Shown: positions 10,696 to 23,522, numbered from the stretch's first letter. The stretch is DNA of 64,000 bases from Homarus americanus (GCF_018991925.1 NW_024727688.1:591001-655000); one strand, 5' to 3'. A program made the numbers and translations. Notes: generated by a model not told the origin, from the sequence alone.

Positions 10696-12495
10696 GGGGT
10701 AAGAGGTGTTGCATGGTAAAGGTGTGATCAGTATTTGTCTCAGCATTTAGTTGTTTCTTTATACATTTCTTTATGCTTTCATTTCACTCCCGGGGATTTG
10801 TGCCACGTATGGTAAGCCAAGACTAGTTTGCTGTTACAATTATTATCTTGACGACAAAATTAAGAAAAAGATTAGAGTGACTTTAACTCTGTTCACTCTT
10901 ACTCACTCTACTTCCACATGTTTCTGTTCTCTTCATCATCCTCGTGAACTTGTGAACATCAGCAGAACATCGTCAAAATAATGTTTGAACTGTAAGATAA
11001 TCGCTTAAAACACCTGCATTAAAAAACACTCCGAGATGCTGAATTATTCCAGCGGTATTTCAATATTTAGTTTAAAACACAGGTGGAAATAATTATATTC
11101 TCTGCTTTTACCTGGAGTGTAGAATCTCTCTTTTGCTCACCTGTCATCAACTCTGGTTCTGGGTATTACTGTTTACCTGTGGGTGGATTAGTGCCTCCTG
11201 CTCACTGGATGGATTAATGCCCATCTTAATGCACCGTACACTATGTGGGCTTCTGTGTTATGTTTTATCCTGTTGTGATTTATCCTATTATGTTTATTTT
11301 ATTCTTAGTATTATTACTTTATAATTTCTACTACGTCCGATTTGTATATTAGTTTGTCTAAATCCCTTGCGTTTGCTTAATGTATATTGTATTTGACTCA
11401 GTATATATAATTTATCATGTTAAACTTGTCTGAACTTCTTTTATATACCATTACTATATTGCATTTGTTTTCGCTATATTGTTTTGGTCTTAGGTTTATC
11501 GAATTTACGTTATCTATATTGCATTAACTTTCCCCATATTACATTTGCCTTAAGTATATGCAGTTTATGGCGTGGCTTTATTATACATTTAGCTCAGTTA
11601 AAGTATACAATTGTTTTATTTATTCAGTTTGTATCGATGTTCTTATTACCTGTGTTGATAAATCCCCGTGAGGTTGACGCCACATGTTCGTCATCACAGG
11701 TAATATTGTTGATGGTTTGATGTTGTGATTGTTGACAGTGTTCGTCCCTGTGAGTGGTACAATTTCCCGATGGTGTGATCGCACTAGGTAAAGCATTTAA
11801 AAAGTTGACGTAGTTATTCATTAGTGATAGTCGACACGAGTTGACAAAATTTTGCAGAAATTCAAATAAATGATGAGCGGAAACCGTTTCATGGTATCGT
11901 CGCCAATTAATTGTATTTGATGTTAATGATGTTTTTTGATGTCAATAAGCTATGACAAACCTACTGAGTCGTCAAGGAAAATTATTATTTGGCAAAATAT
12001 ATTATTTAACAAGTTGGTGCGTCTGATAGCGTTTGTGTGGACTTTGTACTTGTTACTCACATATTAATATTAAAACGTGGACACTTTTTCTAAACCAGAT
12101 TATTTAACTGGTTACCTTTGAGACTGTTTTCTGAGTCAGTCGGTATCATTATTAATTAACATCACTTTGAGTAAGAGACATCATAGAGAACGTTGTGTTG
12201 GACTGTTTGTATGTACAGTACAGTAAATAAAGGGAAGGGTGTATACATGTTGCCCTAAAGCCTGGTAAATTATTAAGGTCTGAAAACACATTACTTGATC
12301 GTCCTCTTAAGACTCCCCAAATCGATATAATTTTTGTTACTCCAGTGATGATATTTTTTCACCTCACTCACAACTGGTTTCTCTGCCCTTATCTTGTAGG
12401 AATCTTCAATGAGTAACTTAAAAGCCTCTAATCACGTTTGTCATTACGGTATATTTTCTTTCTCCCTTTGTTATTATTACTCTCCCATTTCTTCG
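10696..12495. other. Unique AT-rich DNA
   Basis: No gene recognised. Between about 11380 and 11610 loosely similar phrases recur (TATATTGCATTTG, TATATTGTATTTG, TATTGCATTAAC, TATTACATTTGCC), hinting at a very old diverged repeat. Confidence 0.5.
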
Positions 12496-12499
12496 ATCT

Positions 12500-12775
12500 T
12501 ATATTATGCTAAGCTACAAAATCTATGTTTCTTGGGTCTAAACTTGAATCAGGTCGTTTCCTCCAAAGTATCCGTGTCACAAAAGTTAACGGGGAACATT
12601 TAACTGTTATCTCACATTATAAGCTGTGGAGTACCCCAGGGCTCCGTTCTTGCCTCCATCCTCTTTCACACACATATATATTAATGACCTCTGAATAATA
12701 ATTACATATCCTATGAACTCATTTCCCAACGACGCTCATCTGAATACTTTCTCTGCCCCTGGTCACTAAACACCA
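12500..12775 (+). mobile_element. Jockey-like reverse transcriptase remnant (motif B to YADD region)
   Basis: The plus-strand frame reads AKLQNLCFLGLNLNQVVSSK, KVSVSQKLTGN, a stop, then SCGVPQGSVLASILFH. After a frameshift come IYINDL and FPNDAHLNTFSAPG. This is the order expected for a non-LTR reverse transcriptase: a substrate-binding region, the invariant GVPQGSVL motif, IYINDL, and the FADD catalytic box, here decayed to FPND. The catalytic Asp pair is lost and there are an internal stop and a frameshift, so the copy is inactive. No 3' tail is seen; the sequence runs into degenerate TTAGG. Confidence 0.8.
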
Positions 12776-12789
12776 TCCTCTCTCCATGC

Positions 12790-12941
12790 TCAGGATTAGG
12801 TTAGATTGGATTAGGGTAGAATAGGTTAGGATGGGTTAGTTTAAGTTAGATTAGGTATCGATAGGTTAAGAGTAGATTAGGTTAAGTTCAATTATGTTTG
12901 GTTAGGTTTAGGCTGGGTTAGGCTACATCGTTAGGTTAGGA
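12790..12941. repeat. Degenerate TTAGG (telomere-type) array
   Basis: Repeated GGTTAG, GATTAGG, GGTTAAG and GGTTAGG units on the plus strand with many substitutions. An interstitial array, older than the one at 22.7 kb. Confidence 0.85.
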
Positions 12942-12956
12942 CGGAGAGGACGTGCG

Positions 12957-13134
12957 TGAGGACATCCGCTGGCGTGGGCGTTCGGGCGTGATGTGGTCAC
13001 CGAGGACAACCCTTATGGCGTGAGCATTCGGGCGTGGATTAGGCTAGGACATCAGTTAGCTTGGTCGTTAGGGCGTGGTGTGGCCGCTGAGGACATCTGT
13101 TTCGCGTGGGTTTACGGGCGTGGCTCAACACCAT
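12957..13134. repeat. GC-rich minisatellite, about 44 bp unit, 4 copies
   Basis: Units start near 12958, 13002, 13045 and 13089. Each opens with GAGGACA (or AGGACATC) and holds a GGCGTGGGCGTTCGGGCGTG-like centre. Copies are diverged. Its GC content contrasts sharply with the AT-rich surroundings, and it follows the TTAGG array directly. Confidence 0.8.
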
Positions 13135-13332
13135 GGGCGTGGGTGACACGTGAGAACTAAGGGGTTTAAGCTTATCAGCGACAGGTATGCGGCAGTATAA
13201 ACGGGAACATTAGGAACCATATAAAGTGTGTTCCCTCGACCAAGACACAGCATCGACCAGGAGGATCTGAAGCCCTATGTAGCGGACCTGAACTCTGCTT
13301 AAGGAATCGCTGATGCTCTTGTGTATTTCATC

Positions 13333-13399
13333 ATCTTATTCATCATCATTATCATCTTTATTATTATTATTATTTCCATTGTTATTTTATTATTAATTA

Positions 13400-13490
<91 letters not shown>

Positions 13491-13500
13491 GTCATTATTG
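13333..13500. repeat. (ATT)n array with CAT start
   Basis: CATCATT units grade into ATT repeats from about 13358 to 13500, with a few TTTATT interruptions. No retrotransposon 3' UTR is recognisable upstream, unlike the array at 58.64 kb. Confidence 0.95.
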
Positions 13501-16080
13501 TTTTATAACCTCACACACCTTTTAAGAATTATATTTAATCAGAAGACAGACTCTGGCCTCAGGTCGGTCCGCCACTAACCCAGGCAGGCATAAAATTTTC
13601 TTGCATATAAGTTCCAGTGCAAAAATGATCGTGTCGGGCTGTTATTACAACGCCTCGGCTCCTTGTCATTAACGGATTACAGCCCTTTGAAGACTCGTGG
13701 AGAAATGCGTAATTAGAGAACAAATATAAGGTGGTGGTGGCGTGTTCACAGGTGATCTCAAGCGGCTGTCACGCGGCCTGGTTGAGGTGGTGTGTGAGTG
13801 ACTGTCGTGACACCTACAAGAGGTTATGAATACTGTACAAGAGAATAAAGAAAACGGGGTTCTAGATGACACACGTATATAAAGGTGTGATTGAGAAGGT
13901 CATGGGGTTCCTTTATTGAGGGAGTGCGTCAAGATGAGCTTTCACAGAGCTACTGACGCATTGAATCGTGGTTTGTGGTAATTGAGGTCATGGATTACGA
14001 GGAGGGAATGATCGTCACCCCAGAATTAGGTTAGATTAGGGTTTTTTTCTGTGGTGGTTGATAAGTCGCTCGAAATGGAATGAATCCCAAAATTTTCTGA
14101 ATAAAATAGGGAGATGAAATAAGAGGAAGGTTTGTGTAAGGACATGATTGTAAGGAGTATTAATTCCCGTAGAGTTAAGCACACGCGTGTCTGTCTAAAC
14201 GTGTGTACGGACCTTTTGACAGCTTCAGTAATCGCCTGCATAAAGCCTCTGTACAGTATTGCTCAGCGTCGAGTAATGATAATAGTAATAATATTAATTC
14301 CACCCTGGAAACTATTACTACTTATACCCTTATTGTCTCACTAACACATCGTAGAGATATATATTACTCCCACTAATGGTGATTCACCCCCATAATGCAT
14401 TGCAACTTGTAACTAACGAAGGGGATAAATACGGGTATTGATCGCGGTCGCACATATCTGCTCTTTCTTCCACAAATTACAAGTATTACTGAACTTTGTG
14501 GCCATAAATTACAACTCTGATTTGTTTTCTGATGAAGGTCAACCCAGTGCAAAAATAACTGAATCACCGTGACTTTGTAATCTTTTATTCAATATTTAAA
14601 GCATAGTTACCTCTTTATTTTTCCCGAGGACAAACACAGTATTGTGCACTCAATATACTCTTGAATATATTGGTTAGATTTTTTTTTTCGTTGTAGCATA
14701 CGTAATGAAGGCTAATTAAATTTGTATCTATATTTGATGGTATATTTCCACTCGGGAATGGAGAGAATGTTCATAAATGTTCAGTAATAACTGTCAGGGT
14801 CAAATTATCTATTCAGGAAAGATTGTAGCCATGAATTTAGTATTAATTGAAATAGTTCATAAAATCTCCTCCTTTTTTTTTAGCTCGTCTTCACAAAGCA
14901 CATAATAAACTTTGGCTGCAGCTCTGGTGGTGTGGCCAGTGTCGTCGTCAACCTTCACTAACCATTGTTAACCTTTGAGATAATACTTCACACACATAGT
15001 ACAGTACCTCGGTAACTTGATCTTCTAGTGATAGTGAGTCACTTTGACGAATATTAAGTCACTCTGACCTGTTTTAGGGGGAAATATAGGTCTTGTTATG
15101 TTTCTACAGTAATGGAACACACGACAGTTACCAGATTTCACGTGAATTATCAGCGACACACAACTTGTCACTTCCTTCATAGAAAGAACCATCTGACACA
15201 CTCGGTGGTCTTCACACTACTCTCGCCTATCACTGAAGTGTCTCCTTAATAACTCTCTCTCGCTCTCTTCTGCAGTCTCTTCACCTTCACCGCATATGTG
15301 TTTTTAATTTTAAAATTAAGTAAAATATATACACTGACATTATGTATGAAGTCGTAGCAAAAGCAGTATATTTTTTAGCTTTCGTTGGTCGAGTTTTGGT
15401 TCTCTTGAAGCTGTTACTTATTCAAATCAACTTTCAACTGCTTCGGAAGTTAGACGTCGCATGTAAGAGTTAGCCATGTAAACTAATTATGTAGGAAGCT
15501 TGTTTGACAACCTACTGCCAATACTATGCACAACTTGCTACTTTTGTCAACCACAACTTCTCTTCGAGGGTGAAATGTCTTTAGTTTTTGAAGCAGCAGT
15601 TAGCTACAAGATGTGTATTAACAAATACAGTGCTAGATTCAGTATTGTAGTTACATAATTAATACAAAAAAAATGAAAACATACAATTTGCAGTGACTGA
15701 CTAACACTGGTCCCACATAACATCGTGTGTACGTCTTTAAATTCTGTGGTTTGCTTGTGAAACTCTTGGTCACATTTGTCATAACTAAACTTTTACTCAT
15801 GGTGCTTAAGCAGTCGCTCGTGGGTACATGTTATGTGTTTATATTTGTCTGTGTTTTATTGTTCGTGTGCCCCCCCTTTATCAGGCAAACACCCGTCCTC
15901 TGTTATATCCAGTATCCAAAAGCACCCGAGAGTTAGCGTCTTGACATATTCACTACCGAGCACTGTACCATATACGTCCCATAAACAACAATCACAGCTA
16001 ACTATCACTTCTCCTCATATCCTTTGAAACCTGAATATAGCGCGTAATGCAAAAATAAATAGCGGAGAAAATAGATTATG
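13501..16080. other. Unique AT-rich DNA
   Basis: No repeat array, RNA gene or recognisable coding segment. Short frames (60-70 codons) are at chance level. Confidence 0.55.
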
Positions 16081-16292
16081 TTAGAGATAGGAAATTCGGT
16101 GCAGAAATTCTTTAAACTCAGAGGCCGCTTGTCTGAGATAATCCACAACAAGATTGCTTTCCCTCCTCGTGACAGACTCATTGTGCGAGGGATTCGTCGT
16201 CGTGTTGTTGAACGTGTGGTTGTTGTCCCCCGCCGCCCGAGAAGGAACACTTAAAAGATACACCTTGTCCTGTACGTGTGTCCATCTGTCGT
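16081..16292 (-). other. Weak candidate C-terminal exon
   Basis: On the minus strand an AG at 16293-16294 (context ACAACTCTTAG) opens a frame of about 70 codons ending in TAA at 16081. The peptide is polar and complex (DKVYLLSVPSRAAGDNNHTF, then SNLVVDYLRQAASEFKEFLH near the end). The last part could form an amphipathic helix. The acceptor has only a weak pyrimidine tract. No domain is recognised. Confidence 0.15.
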
Positions 16293-18660
16293 CTAAGAGT
16301 TGTCAACACGATATCATTAAACAAACAGTACTGAAATGCAACCAAACTTAGTCTATATAAATCAAAGTAAGTTCCCAAGAAAGATCCGAAAAGCAGCATT
16401 TTTTTTTTGTATAATTATTAACCAGAATTATGGCCCGTGGATTTTGTTGTGGCACAGCGAGGGGTTTGTTGAGATGTACCGAGTCTTGTAAAATGGTGTT
16501 ATTGTGGTAATATCCTTCTCTCCCGGCTTTACCTGGTCCTACCTAAGACAATGTAGGTGAAGGTGTGGCAACAGATGTATTCTACCTCTCCCTCCTATGT
16601 AGAGGGTCTGTAAGGGGGAATATCTTAGCAGTCAGACAAAAGAATACAATTTGCACCTTACATGTAAAAATTCACCTGAGTATGACAGTTGCTGGTGCGT
16701 GGTTCATTTTTTTGTGTGTGTGTGTGTTGAGATAATTATATACTGTAAGATGAGTGAGGGTGGAATATGTGAGACCCAGACAGCGGGTTTATGTGGGTTT
16801 TAGGCTAGTGTGCTCCTCTTGTGGTCTTATGATGTCATTGTGGGATAAAGTTGTGATGGTTAAACCTCTGTCTGGGGGTACTCTCGCTAGATCCTGGGGA
16901 AGAGAGGTTCACTCCATCCCTATTTTGGATTAAAATTTCACACTACTACTACAACTACTGCTATTACAGGCATCTCTACTGCTGTGTGGCTGTTAGTATG
17001 TGATAAATGAGGCTTGTGTTTCAAACTTAATATCCTGTCCTTCCATTTTCACTTGTTTCCTGTGTGGCTCTGATCAACATTTATTCTTCCTCTTACCATT
17101 ATGCCATTATCATAACCTGAGGTTTATCTGTGTGAGGCGGCGTAGCTCACAGTAAAACTGGCAATACACTTTTTTCAGCTAAATCTCCCAGATTAGAGAA
17201 ATATCTAAAGTTATCGCACCATCATTTTACAACACGGGGTTGAAGATTTCTGGTTTCTGTCAAGCTTCCAAAGTACGAGAATAACTCACACATATCTCTG
17301 ATCCTGAGATAAGTCCGTAGATTTAATATATCAGGGAAATTGTATCGAAGTTCAGGATAAAAAAAACATAAACTGTAAATCAAACACTTCCAGATGAAGT
17401 TTTGTACAGGTACAATATTGTATTACATTCTGACTGTTTCTGTGGAGGTAGAAGGACGGGTTATACGTGGATACTAGGTTAAGTGAAGGAGAAACGGTGA
17501 GATGATAAGACAGACTAACGAAGAAATAAACACATTACAGAAGGTATTTAAAGGAAAACTCACATATTGCTTATAATCTAACTAACATTAAAGGGATCAA
17601 TAAACATGTTTGTTCAATAGTTCTCTCTAAGTTAACTTTCTCTTGACATAAACCAAATATTATAAAATTTAGTTTTAGGTTAATTTGTGTATACTGGAGT
17701 TTCCATTATATTTCATAAGGTGTAGCTCAAGACTGTCATCTGCCTCAGTACACATGAACAGTTTGTGGTCCGACTATTAGTAAGTCTTCAAAACTAAACT
17801 AATGTCCTTCATCCTTTATAGTTGTAAATCACGTATATGATCACAAATGCAGATATAATGTGAGTTTTAGGAGTACTAAATCTTTTTTAAACAAAACTTC
17901 GAGTGAAAAACTGCCAGACAGATGAAAAATGTTTCGCCGTAACTCTTGTTTTCATGGCCGGGACATGGAAACAGGCCGGTGGAGTAGATATCTCCCGTGA
18001 GCGATGGAATCACTCTAATATTTCAGGCTCTGGGAAGTCAGATTTTTGTGCCCCCGCCGTAGATGACTGTGTTATTGTCTTTGTTTTCTTTATGGTTGTG
18101 TGTTGGTCCATCAGACTTGGATATGTTATAGATGTGAATAATAAACGCGGTAAAGGGTATCTAATCATCGGTGTAGTTTGAGGTACAGTAGAGTAAATAT
18201 GTGATGTACACAGTAGGAGTTCTGTTTCAAGTCTGAAAAGTCAAAAACTATGATATTTTGTGTCTTCACCATGGATGGCCGGGTCCTTGTTGTTGTTTGC
18301 TTGCGTCCATTGTTCCATCACACCTGAAGGGTAAGGGTTTGTTTTAGTGTCATGCGAGACAATACACACACGCGTATATCTTAAGCAATGCAACGCCCAG
18401 TTTGATCTGTGGTGAATCAAACACTTGGGATGTTTTGTGTCGTCGCTACAGATGATTCATGTGTTGTTGTTCCCTCACACCTGATGATGTTAGGTGAGTT
18501 ACGGTACATCCCACTCATTTCTCCACTAACTGCTACAATATATAACCATCATCGTAACACAGTATTACTCCATTAAATAAGATATTGCTCTATTACCATT
18601 TAACTTTCATCAATTCATTATATCATTCACTGTCTCATATCTTTCTTACACTATCTCTGC
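16293..18660. other. Unique DNA, nothing firm
   Basis: A short GT run lies at about 16712-16727. A 92-codon frame at 17903-18181 (containing TWKQAGGVDISRERWNHSN) has no recognised domain and begins without a good start context. Confidence 0.5.
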
Positions 18661-18664
18661 GTTG

Positions 18665-19664
18665 ACGATGGACGCTCTCGTGACCACCTGTTATCTCTGG
18701 TGTTCCCCAGGTAGTGTCAGCTTACCCATCCTGTTACTGCTTTTCATACACAACTTCCACTCAATCAAAACAAATCCCATCCACTCCATTGCCGAGAACT
18801 CCACTCTTCATTCCCATACCCACCACCAGTGTCAGTCCTCCCTGCCACAACACTACTCACTGTTGCTTGGATTCCATCTTCACTTTGAGGCTCAGGCAAA
18901 CCTCGTCTCTTCCAAGCAATCAAAGACACGAGCTCTACTCATGTCCTGCATCTCTCTACATGTCTGGCTGTCAGCTTAACCAGTTCTCATCCATCAGAAT
19001 GCTTTGCTCTAAAGTTTCTTCCCACATCTCTTGGCTTTGTGGCATCACTCACTACCACTGCCACGAATCCTATACACGAAGGCTGGGCTCTCTCTCAAAA
19101 GGAAGGATGTATTTCAAACCTAATCAGGTCCTCACACACACTGTATAGGTCAGGATCTCAACCAAGGTAGTGCTACATCTTCTAGCTTAAATATTGTACA
19201 CAACATTTAGGCCAAAGTCATCAATATCCCCGACGGTATTCAGGACAAAAACCTTCAGGCTAACAAGTGATTCACAAACTGTAACTCTGACCCGCCCTTA
19301 TTTCAGTGTTGCTGCTGTGTAAAATTGGCGAGTGTCATTGTTCATACAATAGTCAGGCCGTGGATGAACTCACTAGGATTCTGGAAGTCATGCCTACTGT
19401 TGACAATCTACACACACACACACACATACACACACATACACACACGTAAAACACAAAGACATGAATCGTCCTTTGTTCTCCCGCTCGACAAAACTCCCGG
19501 AACAAGATGTCTCTCCGTCTGTTTTTACCTCAGCCTGCCTACAAACTTCACTTACTCAACATTCGCTCACTTTAGCCATCTTTTCCCCTACTAAAACTCG
19601 GATCCCTTGTCATCTGTCATTCCTTCTTCCGTCTTTCACTTTAAAAACTCTTAAGGAATTTTAG
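18665..19664 (+). mobile_element. Decayed non-LTR retrotransposon, reverse transcriptase to C terminus
   Basis: Plus-strand frames read in order: CSPGSVSLPILLLLFIHNFH (from GVPQGSVLSP-LLFINDL), SIAENSTLHSHT (from YADDSTLHSS), SKVSSHISW and RRLGSLSKGRMYFKPNQVLT (the stretch after the catalytic site), then AKVINIPDG near 19213. After the CA microsatellite come FSRSTKLPEQ and LLPSFTLKTLKEF, which ends the protein. The order matches the Jockey-like polyproteins common in decapods. Both catalytic Asp are changed (ADD to AEN) and there are several frame shifts and stops, so it is dead. Upstream endonuclease and gag-like parts are not seen. No poly-A or AAT tail follows. Confidence 0.8.
19411..19445. 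repeat. (CA)n microsatellite inside the retrotransposon remnant
   Basis: ACACAC with two ATAC interruptions. It splits the C-terminal coding part of the element. Confidence 0.95.
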
Positions 19665-19799
19665 ATATGGGTTATCCCTTTCCCTCCAGTCGTCCATTAA
19701 AAGGATCCTAAGTCATCATCACTGCGTCAAAATACAGTGGGAATACACACGCTATGAGAAGTCAGTGTGTTATAATGGCAACACATCGTCCTCACTCAC

Positions 19800-20350
19800 T
19801 CAGGTTGGGTGAGTCAGGACGTGTGACTGGCGTGGGAGAGAAGGAGAGACGAGTGAAGAATAGGGTGGGAGGAGTGAGAGGGAGGGATGAGTGGGCAGAG
19901 AGTGGAGACCATGGGAAGGGAACGGGTAGCGTGGGAGGAGAGTGTTGGAAAGAGAGAGAGAGAGGGAGGAGGTTGGAAAAGGAGAGAGGACCATGGGAGG
20001 TGAGTGTAAGGGAGGGAAAGGAGACCATGGAAGGGGGATTAAAATTAAGGGAGAGAGAAATCGTTAGGGGTGAGTGGTGACTTGGGAAAGGGGAGAGCGG
20101 GAGAGGTTTTTGGTGTGAAAGAGAGATGTTGGGAGTTAAGTGAAGGGAAAGGAGAGTAAAGAGAAGGGAAAGAAGAGGGAGAACAGAAGGGGTCGTGGAG
20201 GAGGTGGAAGGAAATTAAGGTAGTGGCTGAATGGGGTTGAGGGGAGAGGAGGGGAAAAGAGTGAAGGGCTGGATGGGGTCGTGTGGAGGGGAGGGGAAAT
20301 AGAGTAAGCGAATGGATGGGGTCTTGGGGAGGGATAAAACCAGCTAGGTG
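19800..20350. repeat. Purine-rich tract
   Basis: About 550 bp of GA-rich plus strand (GGGAGGAGAG, GAGAGAGAGAGGGAGG, GGAAAGGAGAG), without a strict period. Open frames on both strands reflect composition. Confidence 0.85.
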
Positions 20351-20904
20351 GAGAGGGAATATGTATTGCTCCCCCTCTCATACTTCCCCTGGCCCAGTGT
20401 CTCTCCCTTATCCCCATCCCTCTCCACTGCCATGATAACACAACCCACTCTCGCTGTTATCCCCTACCCACGCGACGATAACACGCCTGTAGCCCACACT
20501 AGAAATAATAGGATAGCTTCCGGTAGCTTCCATTTTTTTTTTTCCTCTCTTGAATTCTTGTATTTATTTATTTTTTTAGCTATGGCGAATACGTCTTGTG
20601 TTCTTTCTTTATTGTGAATGTTCAGAGCCAATAAAACTCTCTTTCCCCGTTTTTATCGTCTGGTTTAATGTGTTACAGAAGTGTTAGTGGAAAGAACGAG
20701 ATATCCATTCAAGCCAAGTTACGGCCGTGTTAACAGTTTTTACGTAATGTCTAATGGCCGTTGTTTTAATGCTACAAATACGCTTAAGCTAGTTTTCTCT
20801 TGTTGATTTTTTTTTTGGTGTGTGATAAAATTAGTTTTTGTGAGTGTGTCTCTAGAGGAGGCTAGCATATTTGTTTGTGTATGTGTGTGTCAAAGGTGCG
20901 AATA

Positions 20905-20906
<2 letters not shown>
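20351..20906. other. Unique DNA
   Basis: Pyrimidine-rich to 20470, then AT-rich sequence with T-runs. An isolated AATAAA lies near 20631 with no associated coding sequence. Confidence 0.5.

Positions 20907-20956
<50 letters not shown>
20907..20956. repeat. (GT)n microsatellite
   Basis: About 25 GT units, followed to about 21090 by interrupted TGTG/TATG sequence of the same origin. Confidence 0.97.
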
Positions 20957-21265
20957 TAGTGGAATATGTATGTGTATGTATGTATGCATACATGTGTGTG
21001 TAGAGGGTATGTGTATGTGTGTGTGTGTTTTTGTGTTTTCTTTGGATATATATGTGTGTGTGTGTTTCTTGTTTTTTGTGTGTGCATGTGTGTTTTGCGT
21101 GAGAGCGTGCATTTTTCTGCGTCTATGTACGTTTTTTAATGTATTTACACGGACATGTTATCACAAAAATAGCATGTTTAGAATTTACACACGCCCTTAC
21201 CCGAGTCACGAGCAATTCTGGCTGTTTTAACGACCACTAACCACTATTCACATGTGACTACTTAC

Positions 21266-21561
21266 CTCATCTACACAATTACCCACATTACTGCTGTATG
21301 CAATCTCTGCCTCTGTCGTCAATTTAACATGTCTCGTCCCCCCTCTTACACTCTGTCCATATATCCCGGTCAACGTTGTGTCATATTTATCCTGTGAAAT
21401 TAAGACCTCCTCGACTCGACTCCTCCTGCTGGCAATCATTGTTATTGTTGTTACATTAACCTGTCCCCCTCCTGCCTCAATGTGCAAATATCTACTGCTG
21501 GACTGAAGTCGTAAATCGTCAGCACCCTCGACGCTCCTGCCTGGTCCCTCTCCCCTACACA
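21266..21561 (-). other. Candidate internal exon, 296 bp
   Basis: On the minus strand, ATTACCTTCCCAG (acceptor-like, ending at 21562) is followed by 98 open codons. They end exactly at GATGAG before GTAAGTAG, a near-perfect donor at 21265. The peptide is complex and not repeat-derived: segments include LQSSSRYLHIEAGGGQVNV, DKYDTTLTGIYGQSV and TEAEIAYSSNVGNCVDE. It has beta-strand-like alternation and two Cys. I do not recognise the family, and no flanking exon of the same gene was identified. Evidence is the two splice sites plus an open frame, which can occur by chance; this is the best exon candidate in the window. Confidence 0.35.
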
Positions 21562-21621
21562 CTGGGAAGGTAATATGTCATGAAACATGTTACTGACAAC
21601 CACTAAAGTTTTTTTCTTTTT

Positions 21622-21625
<4 letters not shown>

Positions 21626-21684
<59 letters not shown>
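21626..21684. repeat. (GT)n microsatellite
   Basis: About 29 GT units after a T-rich run. Confidence 0.98.
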
Positions 21685-21686
<2 letters not shown>

Positions 21687-22690
21687 AAGAGTGACTTTAC
21701 ATGATCTTTGTAAGCACTTTCATCTTGTGTTTTATATGCTTGGTGTACAGTGTGTGTGTGTGTCATATAGGGAAAAGTATTTTATTGTATTAAGTCATTA
21801 AACAGCGAGTTGCACACTGTGGATCTGTTCCTCTCTTGTCTTTGTTACCACACCATCCAGGGTTTAATTTACACCTGTTATTACTTCAGACCCCAACCAT
21901 TAATTATCATAAACTCATCTTTACACATATGACATCTTGATATATCTAACATCACCTCTTGTCTATACTAACAGATCGTTCATCGCACTCACACGTATTT
22001 TGTACGTTACTCTTTATCTCTTTACTGTTGCTAAGTGAACAAAGTTAAGGTAAAGGCGGCGCGGTGTAATTTTCACTATATATAGAAACTAAAATTGAAC
22101 TATTACTGTTTTTACATTCTTTAATCTTCAGTTACCATGAAAACTCACCTCACAAACCAGTAAGAATTCAGCAACATACTCCTCTTACATCTCATTGGTC
22201 ATTACTTTCCTCACTCCAGCCACAGGGATTGACTCAGGACTTTGCCAGACCCCGTGCAAGGAGAAACCAATTTCCTGGCCGTCACTATTTGGCTTTTCCC
22301 TTACACAGTGATCTTTTACCGGGTCTAAATTCTCAAAAATTATTACATTCAATTTTCTACCTAATTGTGAAAAGGAAAACTTGATATATTAGGATCTCAG
22401 TGCATATTATTTTGATGATGTAATGTTAGGTGATGTTTTTGTATCGTATGTTATGTTAATTTGATCAGTTCTCTTATATTGAAATAAGATGGAAACTTAT
22501 CTTACGAATCTTTGAAAATCTGAGTTCTGGCAGCTGACTAGTCTTGAGGTATTGCTCTCGTGAAAGACGTACAGTATAGTACATGGAAATACCTGGGTAA
22601 AAGACCACTCAACCATTCGTGACACCAGACGATACATGTTAACCAAATATAACGTAACTAAACCAATCCTAAGCAGTTCTCTGAATACAT
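21685..22690. other. Unique AT-rich DNA
   Basis: No gene, repeat array or RNA recognised. Confidence 0.6.
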
Positions 22691-22850
22691 TTGGTTATGT
22701 TAGGTTATGTTAGGTTAGGTTAGGTTATGTTATGTTATGTTAGGTTATGTTAGGTTAGGTTAGGTTATGTTAGGTTAGGTTAGGTTAGGTTATGTTATGT
22801 TAGGTTAGGTTAGGTTATGTTAGGTTAGGTTAGGTTAGGTTAGGTTAGGT
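22691..22850. repeat. TTAGG/TTATG telomere-type array
   Basis: About 32 pentamers in perfect 5-bp phase, a mix of GGTTA and TGTTA units (TTAGG and TTATG forms) with almost no other change. TTAGG is the usual arthropod telomere repeat; this copy is interstitial. Confidence 0.95.
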
Positions 22851-23226
<376 letters not shown>

Positions 23227-23458
23227 TACGTGCATTTACTTATTTAACAAATAAAATGTAAAGTAAAGGACGTCGCTGTCAGGGCGTAGAGACAATGCAA
23301 ATTAGGTTTTCCCCATGAGGTGCCGCCAGCGTGAGGAGTGCCACTCTCTGCCCAGCCCACACCCTGCCCTGAGACACACAGCCTCCCAGGCCTCTCTCTT
23401 AATCAGCAAAGTGTCATACTGATGTCTGGAATTTGGAAGACAAAGAATTTGAAATTAT

Positions 23459-23522
<64 letters not shown>

